From assembly GCF_032362555.1 (NCBI RefSeq), contig NC_083526.1:392001-456000 (forward strand): a DNA stretch of 64,000 nt, read 5' to 3'. The DNA is from Amyelois transitella (lineage: Eukaryota > Arthropoda > Insecta > Lepidoptera > Pyralidae). A program made the translations under genes and the position numbers. The notes beneath the pieces were generated by a model. That model saw only the letters and a program-made list of their open reading frames with translations, did not search any database and had not been told where the DNA came from. Of this stretch, positions 49,973 to 63,000 are shown piece by piece (position 1 is the stretch's first letter; each line of letters opens with the position of its first letter).

Positions 49973-52900
49973 ATGGCGGACGAGCGGAATTTTCGATCGT
50001 CTTACTACGAAAAAGTCGGTTGTCGGGGGGTAGAAGAGAAGAAGTCTTTGGAAATTCTCATGAAGGAGAAGCCTTGGGACAGAGTGAAGCTGAAACAGTT
50101 CTGTCAGAGGTTCACTGTGCCGGTTGCGTACAGGAATTTAGTATGGAAAGTGTTACTTGGTAAATATGACTTACGGTTACCGCCGGTTTAAAAATTTCTC
50201 TTGTCTTTTCCACATTATCAAGATATTATTAGTCCTGGTTGCATCCACATCACTATGAACAGGAGCCCGGAGTTTGCCTATGAAAATGTATCCTGGCGTG
50301 GCTGAGTCAGGTTTTTACCGACTTTGACTTTGCCGTGTGATTCCCGGCAGCACCAATATAAAAAAGAATAGGACCACTCTATCTCTTGTCCATCTATGTC
50401 TTAAAAGACGACTAAAGGATAGGCTTATAAACTTGGGATTCTTCATTTAGGTGAAAGGCTAACTGTCACTATTTGAATCTCAATTCTATCAGTTAGCTTA
50501 TCAGCTAAACATGGCCTGGCTACTACTCTACCATAAAGACGTGATCATATTTACTATTAACAGATATCCTGCCCGTATATCCGGAAGCCCACCAATACGT
50601 AATGACTCAGCGAGAGGAACAGTATCATGATCTTCTACATGCAGTTCAACTGCTGGAGAGAATCAACATGGACGCCCCGCGGAGCAAGATTCTCTACGAG
50701 ATGTGGCTCATTGAGAAAGAGGAGCGGAAACCAATTGTATTTCCCGAGACTAATTTCTCTGTAAGTTGTGTGTTTGTGTGTGTATGAATGTGAAAAAAAG
50801 GCCTTATTATATTATAATACCTATCTGATTTTGCCGTGGCACCAATACAAAAAAGAATAGGACCACTCAATCTCTTTCCCATGGATGTCGTAGAAGGTGA
50901 CAAAGGGATAGGCTTACAAACCTGGGATTCTTTTTTAAGCGATGGGCTAGCAACCTGTCACTATTTGAATCTCAATTCTATCATTTAAGCAAAAGCTAAA
51001 CCTGACCATTCAGTCTTTAAGACTGTTGGCTCTGTCTACCCCTCAAGGGATATAGACGTGACTATCTATATGTATGTTATATATTTCAGTCTGTTGATAC
51101 GTTCATACTGATAGCGGAGACACTGCTAGTGACTATATGTATGTTATATATTACAGTCTGCCGATACGTTCATACCGATAGCGGAGACATTGCTGGAACT
51201 GGACACAAGCGAGGTGGACATATACTGGATCACCAAGAACCTGACTGACATAGTGAGGGGCATGCAGAAAGAGGTGCCGAAACTGAAAGAGACTTTCTTG
51301 TCTATGCTTGAAAAGGAAGATGAGGAAGTTTACATGTAAGTTAATTGTGCCGTGTGGTTCCCGGCACAAATAGAAAAAAGAATAGGACTGCTGCATCTCT
51401 TCCTCATGGATGTCGTAAAAGGCGACTGAGGAATTGGTTTATAACCTTGGGATTCTTCTTTTAGACGATGGGCTAGCAACCTGTCACTATTTGAAACTCA
51501 ATTCTATCAAAAAAGGCAAAGCGCTGAACGTAGCCAGCAACATAGTGGGATATTGACATGATTGTATGTAAGTGCTGTGTGGTTCCGGGCACCAATACAA
51601 AAAAGAATAGGACCACTCCATCTCTTTCCCATGGATGTCGTAAAAGGCGACTAAGGGATAGGCTTACAAACTTGGGATTCTATTTTAGGGGATGGGCTAG
51701 CAACCTGTCACTACTTGAATCTCAATTCTATCATTAAGCCAAATTGTTGGCTCTGTCGTCCCCGCAAGGGATATAGACGTGACCAAATGTATGTATGTAT
51801 TATATGTATGTCTATAACAATTGTTATTTTCCAGCCGTTTGTCAGAACTTGACGCACTGGAAATATTGCCACTAATGAAATGGATCAATTGCTGCTTCGC
51901 CGGCATCTTGGATGACACGTCTCTTCCGAAGTGAGTACAAGCCATTACAAATCATGTTAGAAGCAGAGGTAATAGTTATCTATCCTATGATGTAACACTT
52001 ATATGTTCGTCCATGATTTAGATTTAAGAGATCTATATTTGTATATTTACGTCCGATGAAAATGCTGCAGTGTAGTTTGTTTCGCCGCTTCTTCTACACA
52101 TGCGATTTGGAAGCGGTAGTAGTTATAATTAGATTTAAGTGATGTGATGTCAGTAAGTGATACCTTTCCAATTTTGAAAATAAATCTATTCTATTCTATT
52201 ACTTGCTTTATGGGGCAGACATAGTCCCCACATTCTCGCAAAGACTGAAAGGCCAGGTTCAGCTGTATGGTTTAATGATAGAATTGAGATTGCCGTGTGG
52301 TTCCTGGCACTAAGGGATATAGAAGTGATGATATATATGTATGTATATGATTCAGATAGTGATAGGTTGCTACCCCATCGCCTAAAGGAAGAATTCCAAG
52401 TTTATAGCATTTTCCTTAGTCGCCTTTTACGACATCCATGGAAAGAGATGGAGTGCTCTTATTCTAATGTGCCAAGAACGACACGGTAGTAATTAACTGA
52501 GTATATTTTTCAGGATATGGGACAAAGTGTGCAGCGGCGCTCCTAAAATATTGCTTTATACTGCTGTGATGTTGGTGATTACTCTAAGGAACAACATATT
52601 GAAAGCTAAAGCTGCCGAAGAAGTCTTTGAATGTTTCTCAGAGGTAACTAATTAAAAAAAAAACAAAATTTAGTTATTTTATAGCTACTTTTAGCGTACC
52701 TACTCTAATGACATTATTCGACGAACTGAAGCTTGGCAACAAATAATGTATGGCTGTCTGAAACTTTTTCTTTACCTATTTTGTCTAATGACAAAAAATG
52801 CTTAATATTGCCATATATGTTATTTTTCTTCTAAATTAGTAGATTTTGTGAGGTATGTATTTAAAAAATATTTTATTTCAGATTCCAGAACAGTACGAAG

Positions 52901-52989
52901 AACAACTTTGTGTGGTTGCTAATAAAGCCATAGATCTCTGGCAACATTACGGTGCTCTCTCACAAAACGAACAGATAATAAAAAAATGA
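49973..52989 (+). CDS. TBC1D7: TBC1 domain family member 7, TSC complex subunit
   Basis: TBC1D7 binds TSC1 and stabilises the TSC1-TSC2 complex that switches off Rheb and mTORC1 at lysosomes. Exons: 49973-50159, 50564-50760, 51157-51335, 51835-51930, 52514-52643, 52882-52989 (897 nt, 298 aa; all phases agree; human is 293 aa). I chose the ATG in context GTGATGGCGG; the GTG before it is not used. The N terminus [20 protein letters not shown] is almost the human sequence. [18 protein letters not shown] opens the all-helical TBC domain, [10 protein letters not shown] is the mid-domain block, [12 protein letters not shown] and [14 protein letters not shown] match later helices, and [10 protein letters not shown] ends the fold. 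Exon 3 has a partial tandem duplicate just upstream. It is divergent from DNAAF1; introns carry four SINE-A copies. Confidence 0.94.
50330..50560 (+). repeat. SINE-A copy, diverged
   Basis: Head CCGTGTGATTCCCGGCAGCA. The tail block is shortened (CTACCATAAAGACGTGATC) and ends a few bases before the TBC1D7 exon 2 acceptor. Confidence 0.8.
50833..51080 (+). repeat. SINE-A copy
   Basis: Head TGCCGTGGCACCAATAC has lost the central TGTGGTTCCCG. The tail GACGTGACTATCTATATGTA runs into the duplicated acceptor of TBC1D7 exon 3. Confidence 0.85.
51070..51160 (+). repeat. Tandem duplication of the TBC1D7 exon 3 acceptor and exon start
   Basis: A unit of ~70 bp (GACTAT, ATATGTATGTTATATAT, TTCAG, TCTGTTGATACGTTCAT, ACACTGCTAGT) is followed by a second copy that is the real exon start (TTACAG, TCTGCCGATACGTTCAT). 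The upstream copy keeps an AG acceptor and ~47 bases of exon, with several substitutions. Confidence 0.85.
51345..51815 (+). repeat. Two SINE-A copies in tandem
   Basis: 51345-51575 begins 9 bp after the exon 3 donor with TGTGCCGTGTGGTTCCCGGC and lacks the AAGACTG hairpin. 51572-51815 begins AGTGCTGTGTGGTTCCGGG and ends GACCAAATGTATGTATG about 20 bp before TBC1D7 exon 4. Confidence 0.88.
52005..52200 (+). repeat. Family C retroposon 3' end
   Basis: GATTTAGATTTAAGAGATCT, CTGCAGTGTAGTTTGTTTCG and (TATTC)n, about 90% similar by eye to the copy at 41130. Confidence 0.78.
52205..52490. repeat. SINE-A rearranged cluster
   Basis: A - strand tail fragment (52215-52290), then a + strand remnant made only of head and tail (TGCCGTGTGGTTCCTGGCAC joined to TAAGGGATATAGAAGTGATG), then a - strand body and head (52350-52488). 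Confidence 0.7.
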
Positions 52990-54036
52990 TGTATGACCTT
53001 CTAATGAGTTTATCTCATTAGAAGTAAAAATAAATTGGTGAAGCTGTGGAATAAGTAACGGAGAAGAGACATTTTTGCAAATAAGAAAATTATATACGAA
53101 TAATGGTTAAAATGTCATAAGTTTATGAAAGTAATATTAAAGATTTACAATTTGTGTGAGTTGTGAAAATATGTAACCCCGAAAAATATGAAATAAGTAT
53201 TTTATTTATTACCAGTGACAATGTGTTAACTTTCTTTTTAAGAAAGCATTAGACCATATAAAATATAGTTCTGTGCATTAGCAACGCTCTTTGTGCCTGC
53301 ACTTTGAGAAGAAAAATAGTGATTAGTAATCTTTAATTTTTTATTAAAATAAGGTAGCTCTTAAATTATACATGCATTGTACATTGAATGGCAATATAAA
53401 AATACATATACTTATTAAAATATTTTTTTTTGTTATTTTATTGCCCATATTCATCCCTACACCGTTGCAAATTCATTAGGCCATTATATAAATCGAACTC
53501 AACTTTATACTATAAGAATTTTGGACAGTCTTTATTATTAAATGGCGCCAAAAATTTATGAGTTTACAATGTCTGCTCCACACAGATCTGTACAAAAAGG
53601 ATATAATCGCTACGTTATCTTAATAGCACAGCATCAATCATTACATTAGTCTACTTTCGTCTGTTATTAATTTTATAGTTGCTCTAATCAAAGAAAAATC
53701 CACCAAAAAATACTAATAGAAAAAGGCCTGTCTATATATGTATAAACCTAACTTCTGCCAGTGTCATATCTCCTCCCTATTATACGGTCGCATACTTTAT
53801 GGCTATCACTACATAATATAACAAAAAATATACGGAACCGAATATGTTTTTACAGCGACGCAGTAGAATTCAAAGTAGAAAATACGATTTTGATCTGGCA
53901 ACATTCTTACTCGCCATTTTGCAAGAATGTCAGCCAAATCATCAGCTCGCGTTTTTAGTTAATTTTTTATGTTATTTTCTGCGCGGTTTCAGTGATTTTG
54001 GTTTCTAAATATTAATTTTTGAGTTCAACAGCAATC
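52990..54036 (+). other. TBC1D7 3' UTR and CLINT1 upstream region
   Basis: AT-rich without ORFs. AATAAA-like sites near 53026 and ATTAAA near 53137 could end TBC1D7. CLINT1 presumably starts transcription in the last few hundred bases; no SINE-A copy interrupts them. Confidence 0.4.
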
Positions 54037-57000
54037 ATGGATCGTTTTATAAGCATGTGGAAGGTGCGGGAGTTGGCCGATAAAGTGTTAGTACCATTTT
54101 TTTTTCTATTAAATTTTTATGCAAATTGCAACCATCTGTGTTAAAAATATCTACTTTTATCGTGTTTATGCCCGTATGAATGATAATCACTACTTTTATG
54201 AGTATATTATATTCTAGAAAATAGTTGTATTGACTGTGCTAGTGAAACTGAAATTGGTCCAACTTAAAATTTATGTTTAAATTGTTTACCATTAGCGGGT
54301 AATGTGACAAACCTGTATATAAACGGACTAATTAACCAGTTTAGTGCCTGCCTTGGTGTCTAGTTAACGAAGCCCGTCCATATATATTAATATGAATCAA
54401 GTTATGTCGAGAAAAAAGGCAATAAATAAAAAGTCAGATTAAACATAACCAACTTTGGGATCCTAAGTTCAATTCCCAATGAGGGTAAATTATTTTCGCT
54501 TGTTAACTGTTGTCAGAGATAAATAATAAAATAATGAAAACGTCAAGCAATTGTTTTGCTCAGTCACTTAATAGCTCTAATGTAAAATTTTCCACTGAAT
54601 TCAATTGAAGGTTGAATCAATGAAAGGTTTTTAAATATATAGTCGTCATTTACATTTTTTTGTATTGTACCTACCCTCTTTATTATACACAATGTTTAAG
54701 TTATTCTTTGTCTATTTTGGTCCAACTGACCCATAATATATTGATGTTTGCATAGCTCCCATATTTTAAGATAAACTGATTTAAAAGCATTCAATGGTCC
54801 ACAATCTTGACCTGCATGTGCGAATTCAACACCACCCCCCTCACAAATCACACGGGGACATCTTATTCCAGAGTCTTAAATATATATTATGGATAATTTC
54901 AAATTGGTTAAGTAAAAAACATGTAAAGAGGCACTAACAAATATTTTAATTACTTTCTGATTTTATATTATTAGTTTTATGTTTTATAAATGCTAGCAGT
55001 CATTTAGTAAATACCATGAACTCATTAGATTATATCTATTGTAGCTAAGTTAACCCAAACAAATTGACTGGGATGATAGACCTTGTAAAAATCCTTAGAT
55101 GAGTCCTTAATTTATAGATACTGTCATCAAATTTATGGGCTGGAAATAAATTATGATGCTTATTAAGAAGGCGATTTTACAAACAATGGACAACTTTATG
55201 ATGCTTTATGATTTAATATTAGCCTTATTAGAGCCTCGCACTTTATAATAGGAGAACTCCATCAAACAAACTTACTTTACATGTATAATATGTTGTAGCT
55301 GTGTACAAAAAAAAATCACAAAACCTCCTCCTTTTTTTAACTCGGTTAAAAAGCAACGTATTTAAATTTAACACCATCTAACAAAAAAGCGATAAAATAA
55401 GTACCATCTACAAAAAGAATCGAATTATGTATATACCATTTTAAAAATCGACGAATTAATCACCACATTCAAAAGAATACAGGTTTATTGCAAATCCCAT
55501 GGATAGTAAACTATAGTTTTTATCAGGATAAGGTACTTTGTCATTCTTCAGATTCTTAATTATACATAATATGGGATATTTCAAGAAGATTAATTCTAAC
55601 CGTGATGAGGTGATAAACAAACAAACTTACTTTTGCATTTATAATATCCTTGAGATTAGTTTGAAAGTTGGGATGAGATATTTCTGCAAAGTTGCATAAA
55701 TGCAACTAAATTAAATGTAAACATTTGTTCTGTAGATTTTGCGTTATTGCGTAACAAACATACATACAACTTGTGTTTCCATTCTTTTTAGTAATTTTCT
55801 GTCTGTTCAGATTCTTCCCCATCAGATAATTCCTTTTAGTAAACTGTTAGACAGTCATCATTACTAAGCAATGGAGAAATTTTATTTTGATTCAAAATGA
55901 TAAGTTTTATCAATGGCACAGAGGTTCAAATTCTTGATGTCCAGGTTCAAATCTCCCATAGTATGAAGATAGGAACAGGATGATAATATAGCTTAATGTA
56001 AACTGGTTAGGATGATGGTTTTCTAGAAATAGGTAAAGGTTACAAGTGACATTAATCAACAATTTAATAGGATTAGCAGCACTATCATTTTACTGATAAG
56101 ATAATGGATCGCATAATTTTTATTATCTTTCTGCAGATAATATTATAAAACAAAATTGAAAAAGATAAACAAATTTGGTCCACAACAAATTGATGTCGTA
56201 AAAGGCGACTAGGGGGTAGGCTTACAAACTTGGGATTCATTTTTAGGCGATGGGCTAGAAACCTGTCACTATTTGAATCTCAATTCTATCTTAAAGCCAA
56301 ATAGCTGAATGTGGCCTATCGGTCTTTACAAGACTGTCGGCTCTGTCTACCCCGCAAGGGATATAGACGTGATTATATGTTATATGTATGTAAATTTGGT
56401 CTCCCGAGAATCCTGGAGAATTACATATATACAAATCATCATGTCTTTATCCCTTACAAGGTAGACAGAGCCAGGAGTCTCAAAAAGAATGAGAGGCCAC
56501 ATTCAGCTGGATAGCATAATGATGGCATTGAGATTCATTCATACATATAATCACATGTTGCTAGTTCAATGCTTAAAAAGAAAAAAGTCCAAGTTTATTA
56601 GCCTTTCCCTCTTAAGTAACTGATAGAAATAATTGCAAGGCATTTTGCACTTGAAAGGACAAAAGACTCATTTAAATTTTAATATGTACAATACATAAAT
56701 CACGCATCTTTCCCAGAGGGGTAGGCAGAGACCACATCTAACCACTTGCCACGATCCTTGCTTACTTCTTTGGCTTCATCCACATTTATAACTTTCTTCA
56801 TGCAATCTCGTCGGTTTTGGGTACTCTTGATCTTAATACATACATAAAATCACGCCTCTTCCCCGGAGGGGTAGGCATTTTTTGATTGATTGATTGATCT
56901 TAATCTTTATGTGTAAAATAACTTTAAGTTTGTGTATTTGTTTCTAAGCTCCTTCCTATTTTATCATATCAACTTTGCATACATGGAGATACTAAATGGG

Positions 57001-60000
57001 ACATATGCTTACTCAGTCCCTAAAAAGGTGAAAATCTATCTATACTACTATTATAAAGCTGAAGAGTTTGTTTGTTTGAACGCGCTTATCTCAGGAACTT
57101 CTGGTTCGAATTGAAAAATATTTTTGCTTTGAATAGACCATTTATCGAGGAAGGTTTTAGGCTTTATAACATCACAATGCAACTATAAGGAGCAAAGAAA
57201 TAATGGAAAATGTGAAAAAAAGGGGGAAAATTATTCATCCTTGAGGGCTTCAATGATGCCCATAATAACTATTCTACGCGGACGAAGTTGCGGGCACAGC
57301 TAGTGCTTAAGTATAAGCCATAGCCCATAGGTAAAAAAAAATTACATATGAGCAAGGTCTCAGGCAAAAGTTAACAATTGATACTTTCACTGAGGATTTT
57401 TTTAGATAAACCCGACTAGTTTGTGAATGCACTTAATTGCACAATGTTACCTTGGCGTATTCTCTCTTTCAATTCGGTTGCATAACTTCATTCGGCAGCG
57501 CCGTGTATGGTCAAGTTATTGCCTTTATGACGCTTTTACTGAGGTCTTCTATATACAAGTAAGTGCCCTCGAGTACGCCCGCGTAAAAAGAAAATTCCCG
57601 TTCCCGCTGGAATCCCGAAAAATCCATGCTATGCGGATGCCTTTATCATAGTTGCTATCTGCATGCCAAAATTCAGCTCGATAGGTCTAGTAAGCTGAGA
57701 AAAATTTAAAAAAAACGTACGATTTTTTTTTTAATTTTTCTATTTTATAATAATTTTATTCAACATTTTACAGACCTTGGAAAAACGGATCTTTTGCAAT
57801 TGGAATAAAGCACACCATATCCTTGAATTGAATGTTAAACACTGCTCATTTAAGGTTTTATATTTGAGAATTGTGTGCTTTATTGCGGGCTAATAAATGT
57901 ATTTATGTATGTCTATAGATATTACGTACATACATATAGTCACGTCTATATCCCTTACAGGGTAGACAGAGCCAAGATAAACCACGTTCAGCTTTTTGAC
58001 TTGACGTTGGACACAATGGAAAAATTATCCTCATAAATGAATAATGGTGCCGTGTGATTCCCGGCACCCATAGAAAAAAGAATAGGACCACTCCATCTCC
58101 TCCCATGGATGTCGTAAAAGGCGACGAAGGGATAGGCTTACAAACTTGGGATTCTTTTTTTAGGCGATGGGCTAGCAACCTGTCACTATTTGAATCTCAG
58201 TTCTATAATTAAGCAAAATAGCTAAACGTGGCCATTCAGTGTTTTCAAGACTATTGGCTCTGTCTACCCCGCAAGAGGTATAGACGTGACCACATGTATA
58301 TATGTAAACGAACAATTTCCAGCACGAACGTGGTAATGAACTACACGGAGGTGGAGGGCAAGGTCCGCGAGGCGACCTCTGACGAGGCGTGGGGCCCCAC
58401 CGGCCAGCAGATGCAGGAGCTGGCGCTGGCCACCTTCACGTACGAGCACTTCCCGGAGGTCATGTCCATGCTGTGGAGGCGGATGCTGCACGATAATAGG
58501 GCTCACTGGAGGAGGACCTACAAGGTGAGTGATTGGCTCAAAGTGTATGGGTATGTATTATCATTACCAACCCAATGATTCCTATGAATAGGCTTGTTAT
58601 GTTTCCAAACACAATTATAGCGGGGTCAGAGCAGGGATTGCGACACGTTCAATCTGCACCGACTGTAACTAGCAATGAAAATATTGTTTATTATTTATTT
58701 ATTTTGATTTATTTTGATATGACGTATTTAGGATCGCGGATTTTGATACTTTAATTTTTTTTCGTACTTTTGGAAATGTGAACCGATAATTTTTTTTTAA
58801 CGTTTTTAAATGTCCTTTAGATGAGTACACTTAACAGTTAAATTTATGCAGTTGAATTAAAAGTCACCCTGTATAAGTGGCCAAAAGTCCAAGTGAGCAA
58901 ACTTTAATCAGTTAGTTGGACGAGGGGTTCCCTACCATCATCATTATGACGGCCTCTGTGGCGCAGCGGTAGTGCGCTTGTCTGTGACACCGGAGGTCCC
59001 GGGTTCGAATCCCGGTCAGGGCGTGATGAGATAAGAACTTTTTCTGATTGGCCTGGGTCTTGGATGTTTATCTATATAAGTAGGATTTATTAAAAAATAT
59101 AGTATCGTTGTGTTAGTATTTCGTAACACAAGTCTCGAACTTTCTTCGAGGCTAACTCAATCTGTGTAATTTGTCCCGTTTATATATATTTATTTATTTA
59201 ACGAACCAGTGACTGTTGTAGTAGTTAGGACTGAAATGTACAAAATGATGCAATAAATGAATTGAAATTGATGACTCGTAAAACGCGACTAAGGGCTAAA
59301 GGCTAATAAACTTGGGATTCGTCTTTTAGGCGATGGGCTAGCAAGCTATCACTATTTGAATCTCAATTCTATCATTAAGCCAAACAGCTGAACGCGGCCT
59401 ACAGTTTTTCTAGACTGCTCTATCTGTCCACCCCGCAAGGTATAAAAAACGTGATCATAATATGAATGAATGAATGATGTCCACTTTACAGCAATTTTAC
59501 TAAGTTGAATCGAGTGTAATTATAATAAAAATAATTTTGTATGTACATTTAATATTTTGACTCGTTTCAGTCAAGATAGAGATTTTTTTTTTACATTTTT
59601 TATCTGTCTGTCTGTATCCGACTGTATGATTAAGATTCAATTCGAAATTTACGCGGACTAAGTCGCGGGCAACGGCTATAAAAAGAATAAATTAAATTAC
59701 ATATGTTATTAAATTAAATAGCACAATTTTAGACGTGTTTGATATGAATGACATAATTAATTGATGTCAACTTTACAGCGATTTAACTAGACTAAATTGT
59801 ACATTCACACTTCTCTTCTTCTTCTCCCCCAGTGCCTCCTCCTCCTCAGCTACCTGGTCCGCAACGGGTCAGAACGGGTGGTGACTTCGGCCCGGGAGCA
59901 CCTTTACGACCTGAGGAGTCTGGAGAATTACGCGCACGTAGACGATCTGGGTAAAGATCAGGTGAGAGGGAACATATTACATATATTATATATTATTATA

Positions 60001-63000
60001 TATATATACAATACTGAAAGATTATTTTCGTAGTTTGACATTAAAACAAAGAAATTTAGCGGACTTACTTTTATTCGTGCCATACGGCATTACAGTTAAG
60101 GCAAGAAGACAGAGTGTAAAAAAAAGTGCTGCCACATACGGCAAAGTATGGAACTACAAATGGTTGCGTTTTATTTCTAACAAATACGAAATAACCAATA
60201 CAAAAAATAATAGGACCACTCCATCTCTTTCCCATGGATGTCGTAAAAGGCGACTAAGGGATAGGCTTACAAACTTGGGATTCTTATTTTTAGGCGATGG
60301 GCCAAGACTTAAGATTAACAAGATTTTCAAGACTGTTGGCTCTGTCTACCCCGCAAGGGATATGTACGTGACCATTATGTATGTATGTAAGTATGTAATT
60401 ATATATACATACATATGGTCACGTATATATCCGTTGCGGGGTAGACAGAGCCAACAGTGTTGAAAAGACTGATAGGCCACGTTCAGCTGTTTGGCTTAAT
60501 GATAGAATTGTGATTCAAATAGTGACAGGTTGCTAGCCCATCGCCTAAAAAAGAATTCCAAGTTTGTAAACCTTAGTCGCCTTTTACGACATCCATGGGA
60601 AAGAGATGGAGTGGTCCTATTCTTTTTTGTACTGGTGCCGGGAACCACACGGCGAGAAGTTTATATTTTATATATAAGATATTGATTAAAATGATTATAT
60701 TGATTTATTGATTGATTGATCTCCAGGGCGTGAACGTGAGGCACAAGGTCCGCGAGTTGATAGACTTTATACAAGACGACGACAAACTGAGGGAAGAGAG
60801 GAAGAAGGCGAAGAAGAACAAGGACAAATATATCGGTGAGATGATTGTTTTCAACGTGCATTACATACATACATATGGTCACGTCTATTTCCCTTGCGGG
60901 GTAGACAGAGCCAACAGTCTTGAAAAGACTGAATGGCCACGTTCAGCTATTTGGCTTGATGATAGAATTGAGAATTATACATATATGTATTTATACATAC
61001 ATACATAATATGTATATATAATCACGAGACTGTAGGCTCTATCTACCCGGCATGGGATATAGACGTGACAATATGTATGTATACATACATGCATACATAC
61101 ATATGGTCACGTCTATATAGAAGTCTAGACAGAGTCTACACTCTACAGTCTTGAAAAGACTGATAGGCCATGTTCAGCTGTTTGGCTTAATGATAGAATT
61201 GAGATTCAAATAGTGACAAGTTGCTAGCCCATCGCCTGAAACAAGAATCCCATGCTTACAAACCTATCCCTTAATCTCGCCTTTTACGACATCCATAGGA
61301 ACGAGATGGAGTGGTCCTCTTCTTATTTTTTTTCTTTTATTGGTGCTGGATCCACACGGCAATTCACACATATTGTTTTCAAAACCACGACAAAAACTGC
61401 AGGGTATGTTTTAAGTGCGATATGTTTGTCTGTGGCATCGTCGGCACTGTAGCTGTCGACGGGTTAAACCGATTTTGGTTGGTTTTAAGGGTATAATTGA
61501 AAACTATAAATATTTGCTATATATTCAGTTGTATATTTAACTTTCATGATAAATACTTATAATAAAAAAAATAATATAAAGTAATTATTATGTGCCGTGT
61601 GGTTCCCGGCACCGGGTTTTAATAGTTGTACTTTTACACTGCGGCACTGCACAATATTTAATGTAGAATCCACATTATTATCTAATAACTACGAAATAAC
61701 TATTCATTACATACAACTTCGACAATTTTTTGGAACACGTGACGTCACACCGGGCGTTTGACAGGTATCCGCGTTTTGGCGCGAATTTTAAAATGGAAAT
61801 TAATTATTTTAAAGTTATTACGTGTAATAAAAACAAATTTATAAAAAGTTTGGGTTATATTTGGTATTTATGCATGGTTTTAATTTAGACACTTTCTCAA
61901 AAATAGTCCACGTTCCTATTCTGCCCTGGTACCTATAACTAAAATGCCGTTATCTGCCAAATCCTTGTTTTAAGTAAAACGTCAAAAATGTGGTAAAAAT
62001 TTAAACCGATGCCATTCATCAATGAGAACGCCTATTTATGACTTAAAGGTACCCAAAAGTCGTATATGCAGATCGAAAGAGATTTTTTTTCTTATTGTAC
62101 TGGTAAAAAGTAGAAAATCGCCCTGATGTCAGATAACGGCATTTTAGTTATACCACGGCAGTATTATTATTATTATTTTTTATATATTATCGTACTGTAC
62201 CCCTCGTGCGCGATTCCGACTCGCACTTGGCCGATGTTTTTCCCTCATGTTGATGAGTTATTTGCAGGCATGTCGTCGGACGCGGCCGTGATGGGAGGCC
62301 GGGGCTCCGCGGGCGCCGGCTGGGGCGACTACAGCGACCGCGCCGCCTGGGGTCAGTGCGCTCGGATACATCCTACTACTATTATAAAGGCGAAAGTTTG
62401 TATGGATGTTTGTTACTCTTTCACGCAAAAACTACTGAACCGATTACCATGAAATTTGGTATGTAGGTAGCTGAAGGCACAGAATAACACATAGGCTACT
62501 TTTTATCCCGGAGTTCCCGCGGGATTGATAGGGTTTCCATGCGGACGAAGTCGCGGGCGGCCTCTAGTACATACATACATACACTACTCGACTGTACGGC
62601 TTAATGATGGAATTGAGATTCAAATAGTGACAGGTTACTGCTCCATCGCCTGAATGAAATATACCAAGACTATAAGCTTATGCTTTAGTCGCCATTTACG
62701 ACATCCATAATCTAAACTTAGCTACTTAACTAGCCATACATTAGGTCTTTTTCAAGACTGTTGACGCTCTTTCTACACCGCAAGGGATATAGACGTGACT
62801 ATATGTATAGTACATACATAGATACATATGGTCACGTCTATATCCCATGCGGGGTAGACAGAGACAACAGTATTGAAGACTTAATGGCCACAATCAGCTG
62901 TTTGGCTTAATGATAGAATTGAGATTCAAATAGTGACAGGTTGCTAGCCCATCGCCTAAAAGAAGAATCCCAAGTTTATAAGCGTATCCCTTAGTCGCCT

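Noticed and set aside
58948-59030. Possible tRNA gene with good A and B boxes
   Set aside because: No closing acceptor stem or CCA-type end; three similar copies with the same long body show it is a SINE.
60035-60463. 142-codon open frame in CLINT1 intron 4
   Set aside because: About half of it is translated SINE-A; similar peptides appear at other SINE-A copies.
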